Positions 1 to 9,356 are shown, counted from the stretch's first letter. The stretch is 37,767 nt of DNA from an uncultured Fidelibacterota bacterium (GCA_902602795.1 CACKSF010000008.1:1-37767), one strand, 5' to 3'. The notes: a model not told the origin generated them from the sequence alone. Numbers and translations are program-made.

Positions 1-45
1 CTCTTTCTTTAATTATTAAAAGTAAAGAAAAGTAGTTTTGATCAC

Positions 46-119
<74 letters not shown>

Positions 120-151
120 CTCTGAAGAGTAATACCAAACACTCCTCAATA

Positions 152-182
152 AAAGCCTCACTTAACTGTGGGGCTTTTTGTT
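152..182 (+). terminator. Rho-independent terminator downstream of tRNA-Asp
   Basis: AGCCTCAC-TTAACT-GTGGGGCT followed by TTTTTGTTTT. Confidence 0.7.
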
Positions 183-354
183 TTCATTCCTTATCATATT
201 TATCCATTGTTTATCAAATAAAGGACACAAAATTGAAGGACACGCTTTAAACGTCATCCATTAACTCAACGTAATTCCTAACCCACAACCTGAAAGCGAC
301 GGGGGTAGGGTGCGAGGTATAAGACGTACACACATTGTACTGCAATTTTTTGAA

Positions 355-383
355 ACACAAACAAAAAACCCCACGAATGTGAG
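355..383 (-). terminator. Rho-independent terminator for the minus-strand ORF 399-2240
   Basis: Reverse complement reads CTCACATTCGTGGGGTTTTTTGTTTGTG; same CATTCGTGGGGTTTTTTGTTTGTG family seen on the + strand elsewhere. Confidence 0.6.
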
Positions 384-398
384 CTAATAATTATTCTT

Positions 399-2240
399 TT
401 AATTGTGACCTAATTTAAAAGATAAACCACTCCTTACTATCAAACCTTCGCTCAACCGCTCACCAAGGGAATAACCATTTGTTTTGTAGCCTAAATGGAA
501 TGTCAATCCATAATGATGTTTATTTTTTAATATCTCGTAATTAATGGTGCTTATTACTTTGCCTCCCAGCCCATCAATATTTTTTAATTTATCATTCTGG
601 TAAAATTTAATTTCTGGTTGATGCCAAATTTGTCCTGAAAAATTAAAAGATAGTTTGTCTATTGGTTTTATATTCCAAATATCTGCAGTAATTCTCCATG
701 AATCTGGTAATTCAGAATCTGAATGACTGAAACTAAACTGCATGAGTGTAGAATCGAACTTTAAATAATTCTGATATACTAACTCTGGTCCATATGGAGT
801 GTACTCAAATCTAAATCTAGGTAAATATTTAAGTCCATTTTTAAAGTTTATCATACTTACCTTAGAACAATTTTTTCCTTTTACTACATAATCATAGAAG
901 ACAGCTTTTAACGCATAATAATTCATCGGGTCTGTATAAAGAGCTATAAGAGAATAATTTCTCATCTTTTCTCGAGTTAAAACTTCCTTACCATCACCAT
1001 AAAGTGTATTTAAGTTTTTTCTATATCGAATAGGGTCACCGTTTGGATTTGTAATAAAGGCTGTATAACCAGGCATATCACCGCTGCTGTACATATAAGG
1101 CCAACTATATTTATAATTGAACTTTTGATCCAATAAAATATTTTTTCTCATTAGATCCGAAAAAATTAAATTACTTTCAGAGCCTCCAAGGTTTATCATT
1201 AGGCCTTGCTGTTTGGTAAAGTTTTCTGGATAATTTAAAGATATATAGGAAAATTCATTGTTAAAAGGTGGTGGCATATTGTATTTGATTTCTATAATTG
1301 AACCACCAGCTTCAATCCCTCTGTACCCATGGCCAAGTTCATGATTCATGGTTAACATATAATCAACTAATAAATAATTTGTAAAAAACAACTTACTTAA
1401 TCGAAAAATAGGATCATTTAATTTTGGGAAGAAAGATGAATCTAAATAATCGTATAAATGGAGTGCTGCATGAAGGTTTTCAGCTAGAAGAGTCTGATGA
1501 AATCGTTTTCCATAAACTAGGTTATATACGGAATTTTCATTTCGTGCTTTAGTATTTGAATCTTGAGGTGATCCATCAACATCTGATACTTTTTGTGTTG
1601 CTATTTGAGCTTTTAGATTTGCTAAAGAAGCTGAACCATTTACTAATACAGAAAAACTGAAGGTATTATTTTTATAGTTTGTATTGTAAAAAACATCACT
1701 TGGAACATCAGTTAATCCTAAATAATAAGAAGCACGTAAACCAATTCGCTCATTAATCATGTAATTTGCTCCAAGCAATAACCCAGCATCAAAGTTTAAA
1801 GCAGCAGGATCAACGCTTCCAGTTGAATATTCGGTTCCTACATTAGGATTTGAAGAACCCCCTAAACGTAATCCAGCTTGAATACCACCTAATCCTTCAA
1901 ATCCATATCCAAGATTTGTAGAGAAAAGTAAATGTGCAGCTACGTAATTATATGAATCATAGTAAGGAATTTCGTAAGTACCAACAATACCAGAACCGAA
2001 GGAAAAAGAATCCTTTAACTTAGACCCTCTTTGTAAAAAACTTGCTCCTACAATCAAGTTACCTGCTTGCTTTTCTAGACCAATATTAAATCCACCTTTA
2101 TATTCATTATTAAGATTCCCTAAAGGATTATTATCATCTTTAAACTTTATTTTTGACATATTATATCCACCAGTAAGTGTGAGTCCAGTCTGCGCAAAAA
2201 TATTTGATAACATAAAAACACTTATTAATATTGTTTTCAT
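399..2240 (-). CDS. Outer-membrane beta-barrel-like protein (PorT/outer-membrane family N-terminus) with an HELGH metalloprotease-like motif
   Basis: 613 aa, signal peptide, N-terminal barrel-like repeats (GLTLTGGYNMSKIKF...GASFLQRGSKL), internal LTMNHELGHGYRG, barrel-like C-terminus ending GLSFKLGHN. Confidence 0.6.
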   Translation of the reverse strand: MKTILISVFMLSNIFAQTGLTLTGGYNMSKIKFKDDNNPLGNLNNEYKGGFNIGLEKQAGNLIVGASFLQRGSKLKDSFSFGSGIVGTYEIPYYDSYNYVAAHLLFSTNLGYGFEGLGGIQAGLRLGGSSNPNVGTEYSTGSVDPAALNFDAGLLLGANYMINERIGLRASYYLGLTDVPSDVFYNTNYKNNTFSFSVLVNGSASLANLKAQIATQKVSDVDGSPQDSNTKARNENSVYNLVYGKRFHQTLLAENLHAALHLYDYLDSSFFPKLNDPIFRLSKLFFTNYLLVDYMLTMNHELGHGYRGIEAGGSIIEIKYNMPPPFNNEFSYISLNYPENFTKQQGLMINLGGSESNLIFSDLMRKNILLDQKFNYKYSWPYMYSSGDMPGYTAFITNPNGDPIRYRKNLNTLYGDGKEVLTREKMRNYSLIALYTDPMNYYALKAVFYDYVVKGKNCSKVSMINFKNGLKYLPRFRFEYTPYGPELVYQNYLKFDSTLMQFSFSHSDSELPDSWRITADIWNIKPIDKLSFNFSGQIWHQPEIKFYQNDKLKNIDGLGGKVISTINYEILKNKHHYGLTFHLGYKTNGYSLGERLSEGLIVRSGLSFKLGHN

Positions 2241-2370
2241 AAATTATTTTTTGTCATCTTTGAAATAATTTTAAATCTTTTCAAAATGAAAGTCACATAT
2301 TAAACAAACTAAGTTATTTATAAAATGTTCCCACGGATGTGGTATTATAGATCAAGATTAACAACAAAAA

Positions 2371-2422
2371 GAGTTCGCTGAGTATACCGTCCGCCCCGCT
2401 CTGAGAAGTAATACCAAACCTC
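2371..2422 (+). repeat. Decayed tRNA-Asp 3'-end/flank copy
   Basis: GAGTTCGCTGAGTATACCGTCCGCCCCGCTCTGAGAAGTAATACCAAAC compared with GAGTTCAAGTCTCGTCGGTCCCGCTCTGAAGAGTAATACCAAAC at the intact tRNA. Confidence 0.6.
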
Positions 2423-2430
2423 TCTCAAAA

Positions 2431-2461
2431 AAAGCCTCGATTTAATTCGAGGCTTTTTTGT
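2431..2461 (+). terminator. Rho-independent terminator
   Basis: AAGCCTCGA-TTTAAT-TCGAGGCTTTTTTG. Confidence 0.7.
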
Positions 2462-2964
2462 TTCAATTATAATCAAACATATTCACATATACTTTAAAAA
2501 TGGACACAAAATATATAATTCACTTTTTCAACCTCCCTCCTCTTCCCCAACTTCCATCAAGGGGGTGCCCCTTTGCTTAATGATAGAAGTTCAAATACTA
2601 GCCTCATTTTTAGAGAGTTGTGCGGGAGATGCAACCAGCTATGAAATATTGTGACAAATTAGGCCAACATTTAGGTTGGATGGCCTCCTCAAAAAAAGCG
2701 GTACCACGCTACTTTGTTTAATAAATGTAGTACCTACTATTCGTGTACCTTGAAAAATTCAAATAGTTAAAGTTTTGTTTTTACCTTACAATATTATTTT
2801 TTTAATTTTAGCGATGACATTTCTTTTCAGTATATCCTCATACTGGTGGCCTATAAGGCCTAGATAAAATCCCTGCGCATCACTGCGTCTAAACAATAAA
2901 CCAATATATTACCACTTTAAAAACTATAAGATAGTTTTATTTACTATCAAAATTGAGGATAAAA

Positions 2965-4317
2965 ATGAATATTAAAACTTTACTTTCAGAGAACGAACTA
3001 CCCAGAAGCTATTACAATATTATTTCTGATTTACCAACATCGATACCTCCAGTTCTTCACCCGGGAACAAAAAATCCTGTTGGCCCAGAAGATCTATCAC
3101 CCCTTTTCCCATTGGAATTAATAAAACAAGAAGTTTCAAATTCTCGGTTTATTGAAATTCCTGACGAAGTAATTGACATATATAAATTATATAGGCCTTC
3201 TCCGCTTTACAGAGCAAGAGCACTTGAAAAGCTATTAGATACACCTGCAAAGATATATTATAAATACGAAGGCGTTAGTCCTACAGGTAGTCACAAACCA
3301 AATACTGCAATTCCTCAAGCATATTATAATAAAGAAGAAGGAATAAAAAAAATTACTACAGAAACTGGCGCAGGCCAATGGGGTTCATCATTAGCATTCG
3401 CTTGCTCGAAATTTGGTATTGATTTGGAAGTTTTCATGGTTAAAGTAAGTTATGAGCAAAAGCCATATAGAAAAGCAATGATGGAAGCTTTTGGAGCGAA
3501 GTGCATTGCAAGCCCCTCTAATCAAACAAATGTAGGTAAAAAAATACTTTCAGAGAATCCAGATTCAACTGGTAGTCTCGGAATAGCAATTTCTGAAGCA
3601 GTAGAAAGATGCGCGATGTCTAGCAATGTTAAGTATGCTCTTGGCTCTGTTTTAAATCATGTACTAATGCACCAAACAATAATAGGTTTAGAGGCACAAA
3701 AACAATTAGAAAAATTAGATGCTAAACCAGATATTATAGTAGGATGCACAGGCGGTGGAAGCAACTTTAGCGGAATCGCACTTCCATTTTTAGGAGATTC
3801 AATAATTAATAATGATAAATTAATACTAAAAGCTATCGAACCTTCAGCCTGTCCTTCTCTAACAAAAGGTAAGTACGCATACGATTTTGGCGATACTGGA
3901 CAGATGACACCTTTAACAAAAATGCATACTCTAGGCTCTCAGTTTGTTCCATCGGGTTTTCATGCTGGTGGATTAAGATACCATGGAATGGCTCCATTAG
4001 TAAGTCATTTAGTTAATGAAGGGTTCATCATACCTGAGGCATACAATCAGACTGATATTTTTAAAGCAGGTTTATTATTTGCGAGAGCTGAAGGTATTAT
4101 ACCAGCTCCAGAGGCAAATCATGCTGTCAAAGGGGCCATAGAATCTGCACTTGATTGCAAGTTAAAGGGTGAGAAAAAAACTATCTTATTCAATCTATGC
4201 GGTCATGGTTATTTTGACATGCAAGCCTATATTGATTATTTTGACAACAAACTTTTTGATCACGAATATTCCGATAACGAAATAGCGATGGCCCTTTCGG
4301 GACTTCCCGCAGTATAG
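2965..4317 (+). CDS. trpB2: TrpB2-type tryptophan synthase beta-like PLP enzyme
   Basis: ~450 aa; YYKYEGVSPTGSHKPNTA (PLP lysine), ETGAGQWGSSLA, GCTGGGSNFSG phosphate-binding loop, GLRYHGMAPLVS. ATG at 2965 preferred over the TTG at 2953. Confidence 0.9.
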   Translation: MNIKTLLSENELPRSYYNIISDLPTSIPPVLHPGTKNPVGPEDLSPLFPLELIKQEVSNSRFIEIPDEVIDIYKLYRPSPLYRARALEKLLDTPAKIYYKYEGVSPTGSHKPNTAIPQAYYNKEEGIKKITTETGAGQWGSSLAFACSKFGIDLEVFMVKVSYEQKPYRKAMMEAFGAKCIASPSNQTNVGKKILSENPDSTGSLGIAISEAVERCAMSSNVKYALGSVLNHVLMHQTIIGLEAQKQLEKLDAKPDIIVGCTGGGSNFSGIALPFLGDSIINNDKLILKAIEPSACPSLTKGKYAYDFGDTGQMTPLTKMHTLGSQFVPSGFHAGGLRYHGMAPLVSHLVNEGFIIPEAYNQTDIFKAGLLFARAEGIIPAPEANHAVKGAIESALDCKLKGEKKTILFNLCGHGYFDMQAYIDYFDNKLFDHEYSDNEIAMALSGLPAV

Positions 4318-4332
4318 TTTATATCGATAATT

Positions 4333-4372
4333 TATTCTGAGGTATTTAGTATAACCTGAATACCTCAGAATA
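4333..4372. promoter_or_regulatory. Perfect 14-bp inverted repeat between trpB2-like and serK-like genes
   Basis: TATTCTGAGGTATT-(12 nt)-AATACCTCAGAATA; no following T-tract on the + strand. Confidence 0.6.
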
Positions 4373-4392
4373 GTATTCATTAGGGATTATTT

Positions 4393-4821
4393 ATGGTTGT
4401 TGATCAAATTAGGAACAAGCTTGTTTTAGAAAAAAAGAGTTTATTGCATAATGAATTAATGCCTCATGAAAAAGTAAGTAACAGAGGAATAAATCAACTG
4501 AATAACTACATTGGCAATATCCATCATGATATTATTCTGCCTAGTATTTTAATATGTAATAAAACCAATGTGATTATTGATGGTCACCACAGATTCCATG
4601 CCTTAAAATTACTGAACATCGATCTAATTCCTGTTTCATTGATAGACTATAATTCTGATTTAATTTTGACTAATGAAGAGAATAATTTATCAAAAAAAGA
4701 AATTATAGACTCTGCTAAGAACAAAAATATCTTTCCTCCGAGAACATCAAGGCATGTAATTAATTTTAAAAATCATAATTTTCCAATAATTATTATTTCA
4801 GACCTAAGAGTAATAAATTAA
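4393..4821 (+). CDS. ParB-fold protein resembling free serine kinases (SerK/SbnI-like)
   Basis: LMPHEKV...ILPSILICNKTNVIIDGHHRFHALKLLNIDLIPVSLIDYNSDLI...IFPPRTSRHVI; ParB-N-like GHHR motif plus Glu in PHE context. Confidence 0.65.
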   Translation: MVVDQIRNKLVLEKKSLLHNELMPHEKVSNRGINQLNNYIGNIHHDIILPSILICNKTNVIIDGHHRFHALKLLNIDLIPVSLIDYNSDLILTNEENNLSKKEIIDSAKNKNIFPPRTSRHVINFKNHNFPIIIISDLRVIN

Positions 4822-4862
4822 AATATACTAAATCCGAACATAGCACTATCCTATTACGTAAT

Positions 4863-4999
4863 AAAAGAAGCACAAATAATAGCCTTATTTATTGAGAGAT
4901 GCGGTATATAATTAGAATTTAAATGAAGCACGGGTGTAATCCTAGTGTGTAATACTTTTTGCCCTTTATAGATGGGTTTTTTGTTTGTGGGATGATAGG
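4863..4999 (+). repeat. Dispersed module R1 (copy a)
   Basis: GAAGCACGGGTGTAATCCTAGTGTGTAATACTTTTTGCCCTTTATAGATGGGTTTTTTGTTTGTGGGATGATAGGTA just upstream of the ORF at 5011. Confidence 0.75.
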
Positions 5000-5010
5000 T
5001 AAACTTTGGA

Positions 5011-7209
5011 ATGAAAAAATCACTTTTTATATTAACATTATTAACTATCGGGTTAGGTCAGTCTTCTGACTCTTTAATCAGTGTTTACACTTACCCTGAT
5101 TATTCAAACACATCCAATCCAAAAATTTTACCCTATGGAGATGATAAAGTAATAGTAGCAGGAACGAATTCGAACGATGAAACCTCAAACATACTTTTTT
5201 TAATTATAGACCACTATGGTAATATGATAAATAGTACTGAATATCCGGACCAAAATTACTTAATTGATTTTGTGACTGTCCCAGATGGTAGTTATATCAT
5301 CGCAACGGATAATGGATTGTGGAGGCTTGTGACAGTAGATAATAATTTTAATTTTTCTTTTTTGACGAATGAATTCAATGGAAATGAAATAACCTCTATT
5401 TCGGTAAATGAAGATAGTACTTTTAATGTAACCACAACCCAGTCTTCACCATCCGAAATATTACAGTTTGATCTTGATGGTGAACTTTTATCATCTTTTA
5501 ATGTTTATGATGCAGAACAAGATACCTATGTAAATGAAAATTTTAACAATCATATAAAAACATCCGATGGGGGATTCTTATTTTTCAATGACTCATCTGT
5601 CTATAAAACAGATTTTCAAGGACACGTAGAATGGATGAACGATATCTTAGGACTTTCAGGAATAATAAACGTATCGGAGAAAAATGGAGGATTTTTTATT
5701 ATTGGTTATCAAGTTATAGAGTACTGGCCTTATGACCTACATAATGTTGTTATATGGGTTGATGAATTTGGTAATGAGATTTCATCTTATGTACCTGATT
5801 ATGATAATATACTTAATTCGTGTATTTTAATTGAGGATGGTTTCATTTTTACTGGCTTTTATAGCTACTCATTTGTTTTAAGACCAATTTTCATAAGGTT
5901 TAATCAAAATTTAGATGAAGTATTATTTTATTTCGCCAGCATGAGTATTGATGGGAGCACTACGGATATGATAAGAATAAATGAAAATGAATTCTTTTCA
6001 GTGGGCATTGGTTATCCACCTCCTGAATACGATAATACATTATCGATTTGGCATTATTATTTTGAGCCTTTGCCTGAACAATCAAATTGTACTGCTGATG
6101 ATGGTACAGAAGGTGTTGAACTATGGGAAGAATGTTATTCAATAGAAAACACGACTAATATATTTTTAACCGGGCCAGAGATTGAAGATACCATTCCTCC
6201 TTTAATAGGAAATTTAGTAAATCTCACCTCTTTAGAAGTTAATTGGACAGGAATTCACGGTAATATTCCATCGGAAATAGGCAATCTAACTAATCTAACT
6301 ACTCTCTCTCTTACTGGAAACTCACTATCTGGAGAAATTCCACCGGAATTAGGAAGTCTAACAAACTTAACTACGCTTTCTTTATCGGATAACGGTTTAT
6401 CTGGATCGATTCCATCCGAGTTGGGAAACTTAATAAATTTAACAGACTTAAATTTTTTTGACACTGAGTTGTCAGGAGAAATTCCACCAGAATTAGGCAA
6501 CCTAGTAAATCTAAATTCCCTTGAACTCCACAATAACAATTTAGAAGGTATCATACCAAGCGAAATTGGGAACTTGATTAACCTCACAAATCTTCATCTG
6601 TGGAATAACTATTTGGAAGGTGATGTACCATTAGGAATTTGGGATTTAAATAATTTAGTTGAACTTGATTTATCCTCTAATCAACTTACGGGAATGATTT
6701 CTACAAATATTGGAAGTATGACAAACTTGGAATTGTTAGGTCTGGATGAAAACCAACTTAATGGATTCATTCCTGAAAGTATATGTGAATTAGAACTAAA
6801 TGAATTTGAATCAATTGCTTTGGAATATAATCAATTTTGCCCACCATACCCTTCATGCATTGAAGATTATTTGGGAGAGCAATATACAAGTAATTGTGAA
6901 AATGTATCGGTTTCAGATGATTTGATTTCATATACTTATAAGCTATACAGTTCATATCCAAACCCGTTTAATCCTTTCACTACATTGCGATATGAATTAT
7001 CAGAAGGTGGATTGGTAAATATTACTATTTATGATATGCTTGGGAATGTGATTAAACAGTTAGTAAATGAAGTCCAAAACTCTGGTTATAAATCCATTCA
7101 CTGGAACGCTACCAACGCTCAAGGTCAGCCAGTTTCTGCAGGAGTTTATCTCTACAGCATTGAAGCAGGAGATTTCAGACGGACCAAGAAAATGATATTG
7201 CTAAAATAG
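5011..7209 (+). CDS. Secreted leucine-rich-repeat protein with T9SS-type C-terminal sorting/FlgD-like domain
   Basis: Signal peptide; N-terminal propeller-like region; ~24-aa repeats 'NLTNLTTLSLTGNSLSGEIPPELGSL'; C-terminus SYPNPFNPFTTLRYELSEGG...GVYLYSIEAGDFRRTKKMILLK. Confidence 0.9.
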   Translation: MKKSLFILTLLTIGLGQSSDSLISVYTYPDYSNTSNPKILPYGDDKVIVAGTNSNDETSNILFLIIDHYGNMINSTEYPDQNYLIDFVTVPDGSYIIATDNGLWRLVTVDNNFNFSFLTNEFNGNEITSISVNEDSTFNVTTTQSSPSEILQFDLDGELLSSFNVYDAEQDTYVNENFNNHIKTSDGGFLFFNDSSVYKTDFQGHVEWMNDILGLSGIINVSEKNGGFFIIGYQVIEYWPYDLHNVVIWVDEFGNEISSYVPDYDNILNSCILIEDGFIFTGFYSYSFVLRPIFIRFNQNLDEVLFYFASMSIDGSTTDMIRINENEFFSVGIGYPPPEYDNTLSIWHYYFEPLPEQSNCTADDGTEGVELWEECYSIENTTNIFLTGPEIEDTIPPLIGNLVNLTSLEVNWTGIHGNIPSEIGNLTNLTTLSLTGNSLSGEIPPELGSLTNLTTLSLSDNGLSGSIPSELGNLINLTDLNFFDTELSGEIPPELGNLVNLNSLELHNNNLEGIIPSEIGNLINLTNLHLWNNYLEGDVPLGIWDLNNLVELDLSSNQLTGMISTNIGSMTNLELLGLDENQLNGFIPESICELELNEFESIALEYNQFCPPYPSCIEDYLGEQYTSNCENVSVSDDLISYTYKLYSSYPNPFNPFTTLRYELSEGGLVNITIYDMLGNVIKQLVNEVQNSGYKSIHWNATNAQGQPVSAGVYLYSIEAGDFRRTKKMILLK

Positions 7210-7226
7210 AATTATCTTTACACATC

Positions 7227-7251
7227 AAACCCCACGTTCGTGGGGTTTTTT
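7227..7251 (+). terminator. Rho-independent terminator followed by R1-type tail
   Basis: AAACCCCACGTTCGTGGGGTTTTTTG then TTTGTGGGATGATGATTAGATT. Confidence 0.8.
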
Positions 7252-7279
7252 GTTTGTGGGATGATGATTAGATTCTAAT

Positions 7280-8176
7280 ATGAAAATATTTACCTATATA
7301 ATTATTTTTATTTTTTCTTCACTAATCTTTTCCCATGAAGATCTCATAAATAAATCAAATGAAATGGTTGAAATTGAAACTAAAGATGGGAATATACTTT
7401 TAGGGTATATAATTGATAGTGATGGTAATGGGTTTACACTAGAGACAAAAGACGGATTAAAAATAACGATACCCAAATCTTCAGTTTTAAGATCGAATAC
7501 CTTAGAAATAAAAGATAAAGATGGTAGAATATTTCGTGCAGATCCAAACAAAAGTCTTTACATATTTGCTCCGTCGGCTTTTCCAATTGAGAATAAGAAA
7601 TCTTACTGTAGAGACTTTTGCGTTTTCTTTCCATCTTATAACAGAGGATTCAGTAATAATTTTTCATTACAGCTAGGTGCTTTTGTTGTACCCGGGATGT
7701 CATTTGATGATGTTCCTATTGTACTTTCGGGAAAATTTTCCTTTCCAGAGTATAAGTCAAAAAAGTTTTTTAAAGCCTCTTTCGCCAGCGGTCTAATGTA
7801 TGTTAGACTTCCAGAATTTGAAAAAGACAGTTTTGGATATGGCATAGCATTTGGTACTATGACACTGGGTGATAAATTCAATCATTTATCAACTTCAATA
7901 GGTTTTGGTTATTCCACAACGGGAGCTGATTGGGAATTCCAAGAAAAACCAATTTATAATTTATCTGGTAACTTTAGATTTTCAAATTCTATTGCTTTTG
8001 TCGGAGAATCATGGATTTTTCCTGAAGGAGATCTTAATGATCAACTGTTTGCGCTATCGTTAAGATTTATTGGCAGAAAATTTGCAGTTGATTTAGGTGG
8101 CCTAATGACACTTAGCATGCTTGATGAATCAGTTATTCCTATCCCAATTATAAATTTTACTTATCATACTGATTAA
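7280..8176 (+). CDS. Uncharacterised secreted/outer-membrane protein
   Basis: 298 aa, N-terminal signal, MVEIETKDGNILLGYIIDSDGNGFTLETKDG SH3/Sm-like strand pattern, barrel-like C-terminus. Confidence 0.7.
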   Translation: MKIFTYIIIFIFSSLIFSHEDLINKSNEMVEIETKDGNILLGYIIDSDGNGFTLETKDGLKITIPKSSVLRSNTLEIKDKDGRIFRADPNKSLYIFAPSAFPIENKKSYCRDFCVFFPSYNRGFSNNFSLQLGAFVVPGMSFDDVPIVLSGKFSFPEYKSKKFFKASFASGLMYVRLPEFEKDSFGYGIAFGTMTLGDKFNHLSTSIGFGYSTTGADWEFQEKPIYNLSGNFRFSNSIAFVGESWIFPEGDLNDQLFALSLRFIGRKFAVDLGGLMTLSMLDESVIPIPIINFTYHTD

Positions 8177-8235
8177 TTTCGGACTTATAATACTTCCTTA
8201 GTCATTTTATCTTCCCAAAGATGCGCCTTTTATTG

Positions 8236-8396
8236 GAACAAAACCGAACCAAATATTATCCTCATTCTTAGAGTGTTGTGTATAGGGGCTTTGGTCTATA
8301 AATAGCCTATAAATAAAGCACGGGTGTAATACTACTGTGTAATACTTTTTACCCTTTATATATGTGTTTTTTGTTTGTGGGATGATGGTTAGATTA
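8236..8396 (+). repeat. Dispersed module R1 (copy b)
   Basis: CCTCATTCTTAGAGTGTTGTG...AATAAAGCACGGGTGTAATACTACTGTGTAATACTTTTTACCCTTTATATATGTGTTTTTTGTTTGTGGGATGATGGTTAGATT. Confidence 0.75.
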
Positions 8397-8471
8397 AAAC
8401 TTTAAATATTTACTATTTAAGCATTATTTAACTATTATTAATTAATTTTTAAATATAATTGATAATAAGAT

Positions 8472-8939
8472 ATGATTAAACATTTACCATTACTGCTATT
8501 CATTGGATTAGCTTGGGGGCAAAATCTAAAATTTGTTAATACCGATAGTCAATCTGTTACCATACTAAATAGTGATTTACTATATTTAAATGGGACTAAA
8601 TATTTTTTAAAGGATGTAAATTTTAAAACAAAAGTAGTCAAGGCAAAAAAGGTATATCGCACCAGCATAGGCCAGATGATTAATTATAACAAATACGTAG
8701 AAATTCCTTTTGACTCTATTCGTTCCTTCAGGTACTTAGAACAACAATTTAACATTATTCCAACCTTAATTGGAGGTGGTCTGGGATTTTATTTTTTGGT
8801 AAATCCAGAAGCTGACACTTTATCTCTTTATTTGGGAACAATTCTTGCTGTTTTCCTTGGTATATTTTTATCATTTATACCACAATATAGTGAAGAGTTA
8901 TTTTTAAATGATGAAGGTTGGTCTATCGTTAATATCTAA
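8472..8939 (+). CDS. Small secreted/membrane protein, family with a degraded paralogue at 15873
   Basis: 155 aa, signal peptide, LKFVNTDSQSVTI...NGTKYFLKDVNFKTKVVKAKKVYRTSIGQMINYNKY. Confidence 0.75.
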   Translation: MIKHLPLLLFIGLAWGQNLKFVNTDSQSVTILNSDLLYLNGTKYFLKDVNFKTKVVKAKKVYRTSIGQMINYNKYVEIPFDSIRSFRYLEQQFNIIPTLIGGGLGFYFLVNPEADTLSLYLGTILAVFLGIFLSFIPQYSEELFLNDEGWSIVNI

Positions 8940-8972
8940 ACACCCTACATTATTACTATTTATTGGGTTGGC

Positions 8973-9356
8973 TTGGGAGAAAAATTGATGAAATGGTATA
9001 GGTTTCAAACATATATACTGTGGCCCTCAAGTTTGGTGTTTTATACTTTAACATATTTTATGTCGGGTATAATGATAGATGGTATAATTGTTAACGACAT
9101 ACCTTTTGATACAAACTACATTGATGCAATAGTTAATTATTTGATACCAATTAATATTTTACACAGTTTGCTGCTTACATACCTATTTCATATAAAAAGC
9201 CATTTAAGCCTAAAATTTTTCATCGTATCAAATATAATATTAGGGATTGCCAGTTATTTATTTTTTGGAATTCCTATTGATGTATTATACATCATTCCTT
9301 ATCTAGTTCTTAATTTCATTTATTATAATAAAAGAAAAGAGATTTTTACGAGCTAA
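8973..9356 (+). CDS. Integral membrane protein, unknown
   Basis: 127 aa with about four hydrophobic segments. Confidence 0.5.
   Translation: MGEKLMKWYRFQTYILWPSSLVFYTLTYFMSGIMIDGIIVNDIPFDTNYIDAIVNYLIPINILHSLLLTYLFHIKSHLSLKFFIVSNIILGIASYLFFGIPIDVLYIIPYLVLNFIYYNKRKEIFTS

Larger units (their letters stand above)
3741..4992 (+). repeat. 1,252-bp direct repeat, copy 1
   Basis: Identical by eye to 21816-23067; constant offset 18,075; encoded proteins identical in the ORF track and intergenic DNA also identical. Confidence 0.93.

Noticed and set aside
4195-4380. 61-aa minus-strand ORF over the trpB2 3' end, also duplicated at 22270-22455
   Set aside because: Duplicated only because it lies inside the 1.25-kb repeat; antisense to trpB2 with no coding features.
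6255-6587. 110-aa antisense ORF over the LRR region
   Set aside because: Periodic composition is the shadow of the plus-strand LRR repeats; no start context or homology-like motifs.
7294-7881. Three antisense ORFs (7294-7551, 7434-7634, 7636-7881)
   Set aside because: All lie opposite a strong plus-strand CDS (7280-8176) and have low-complexity translations.
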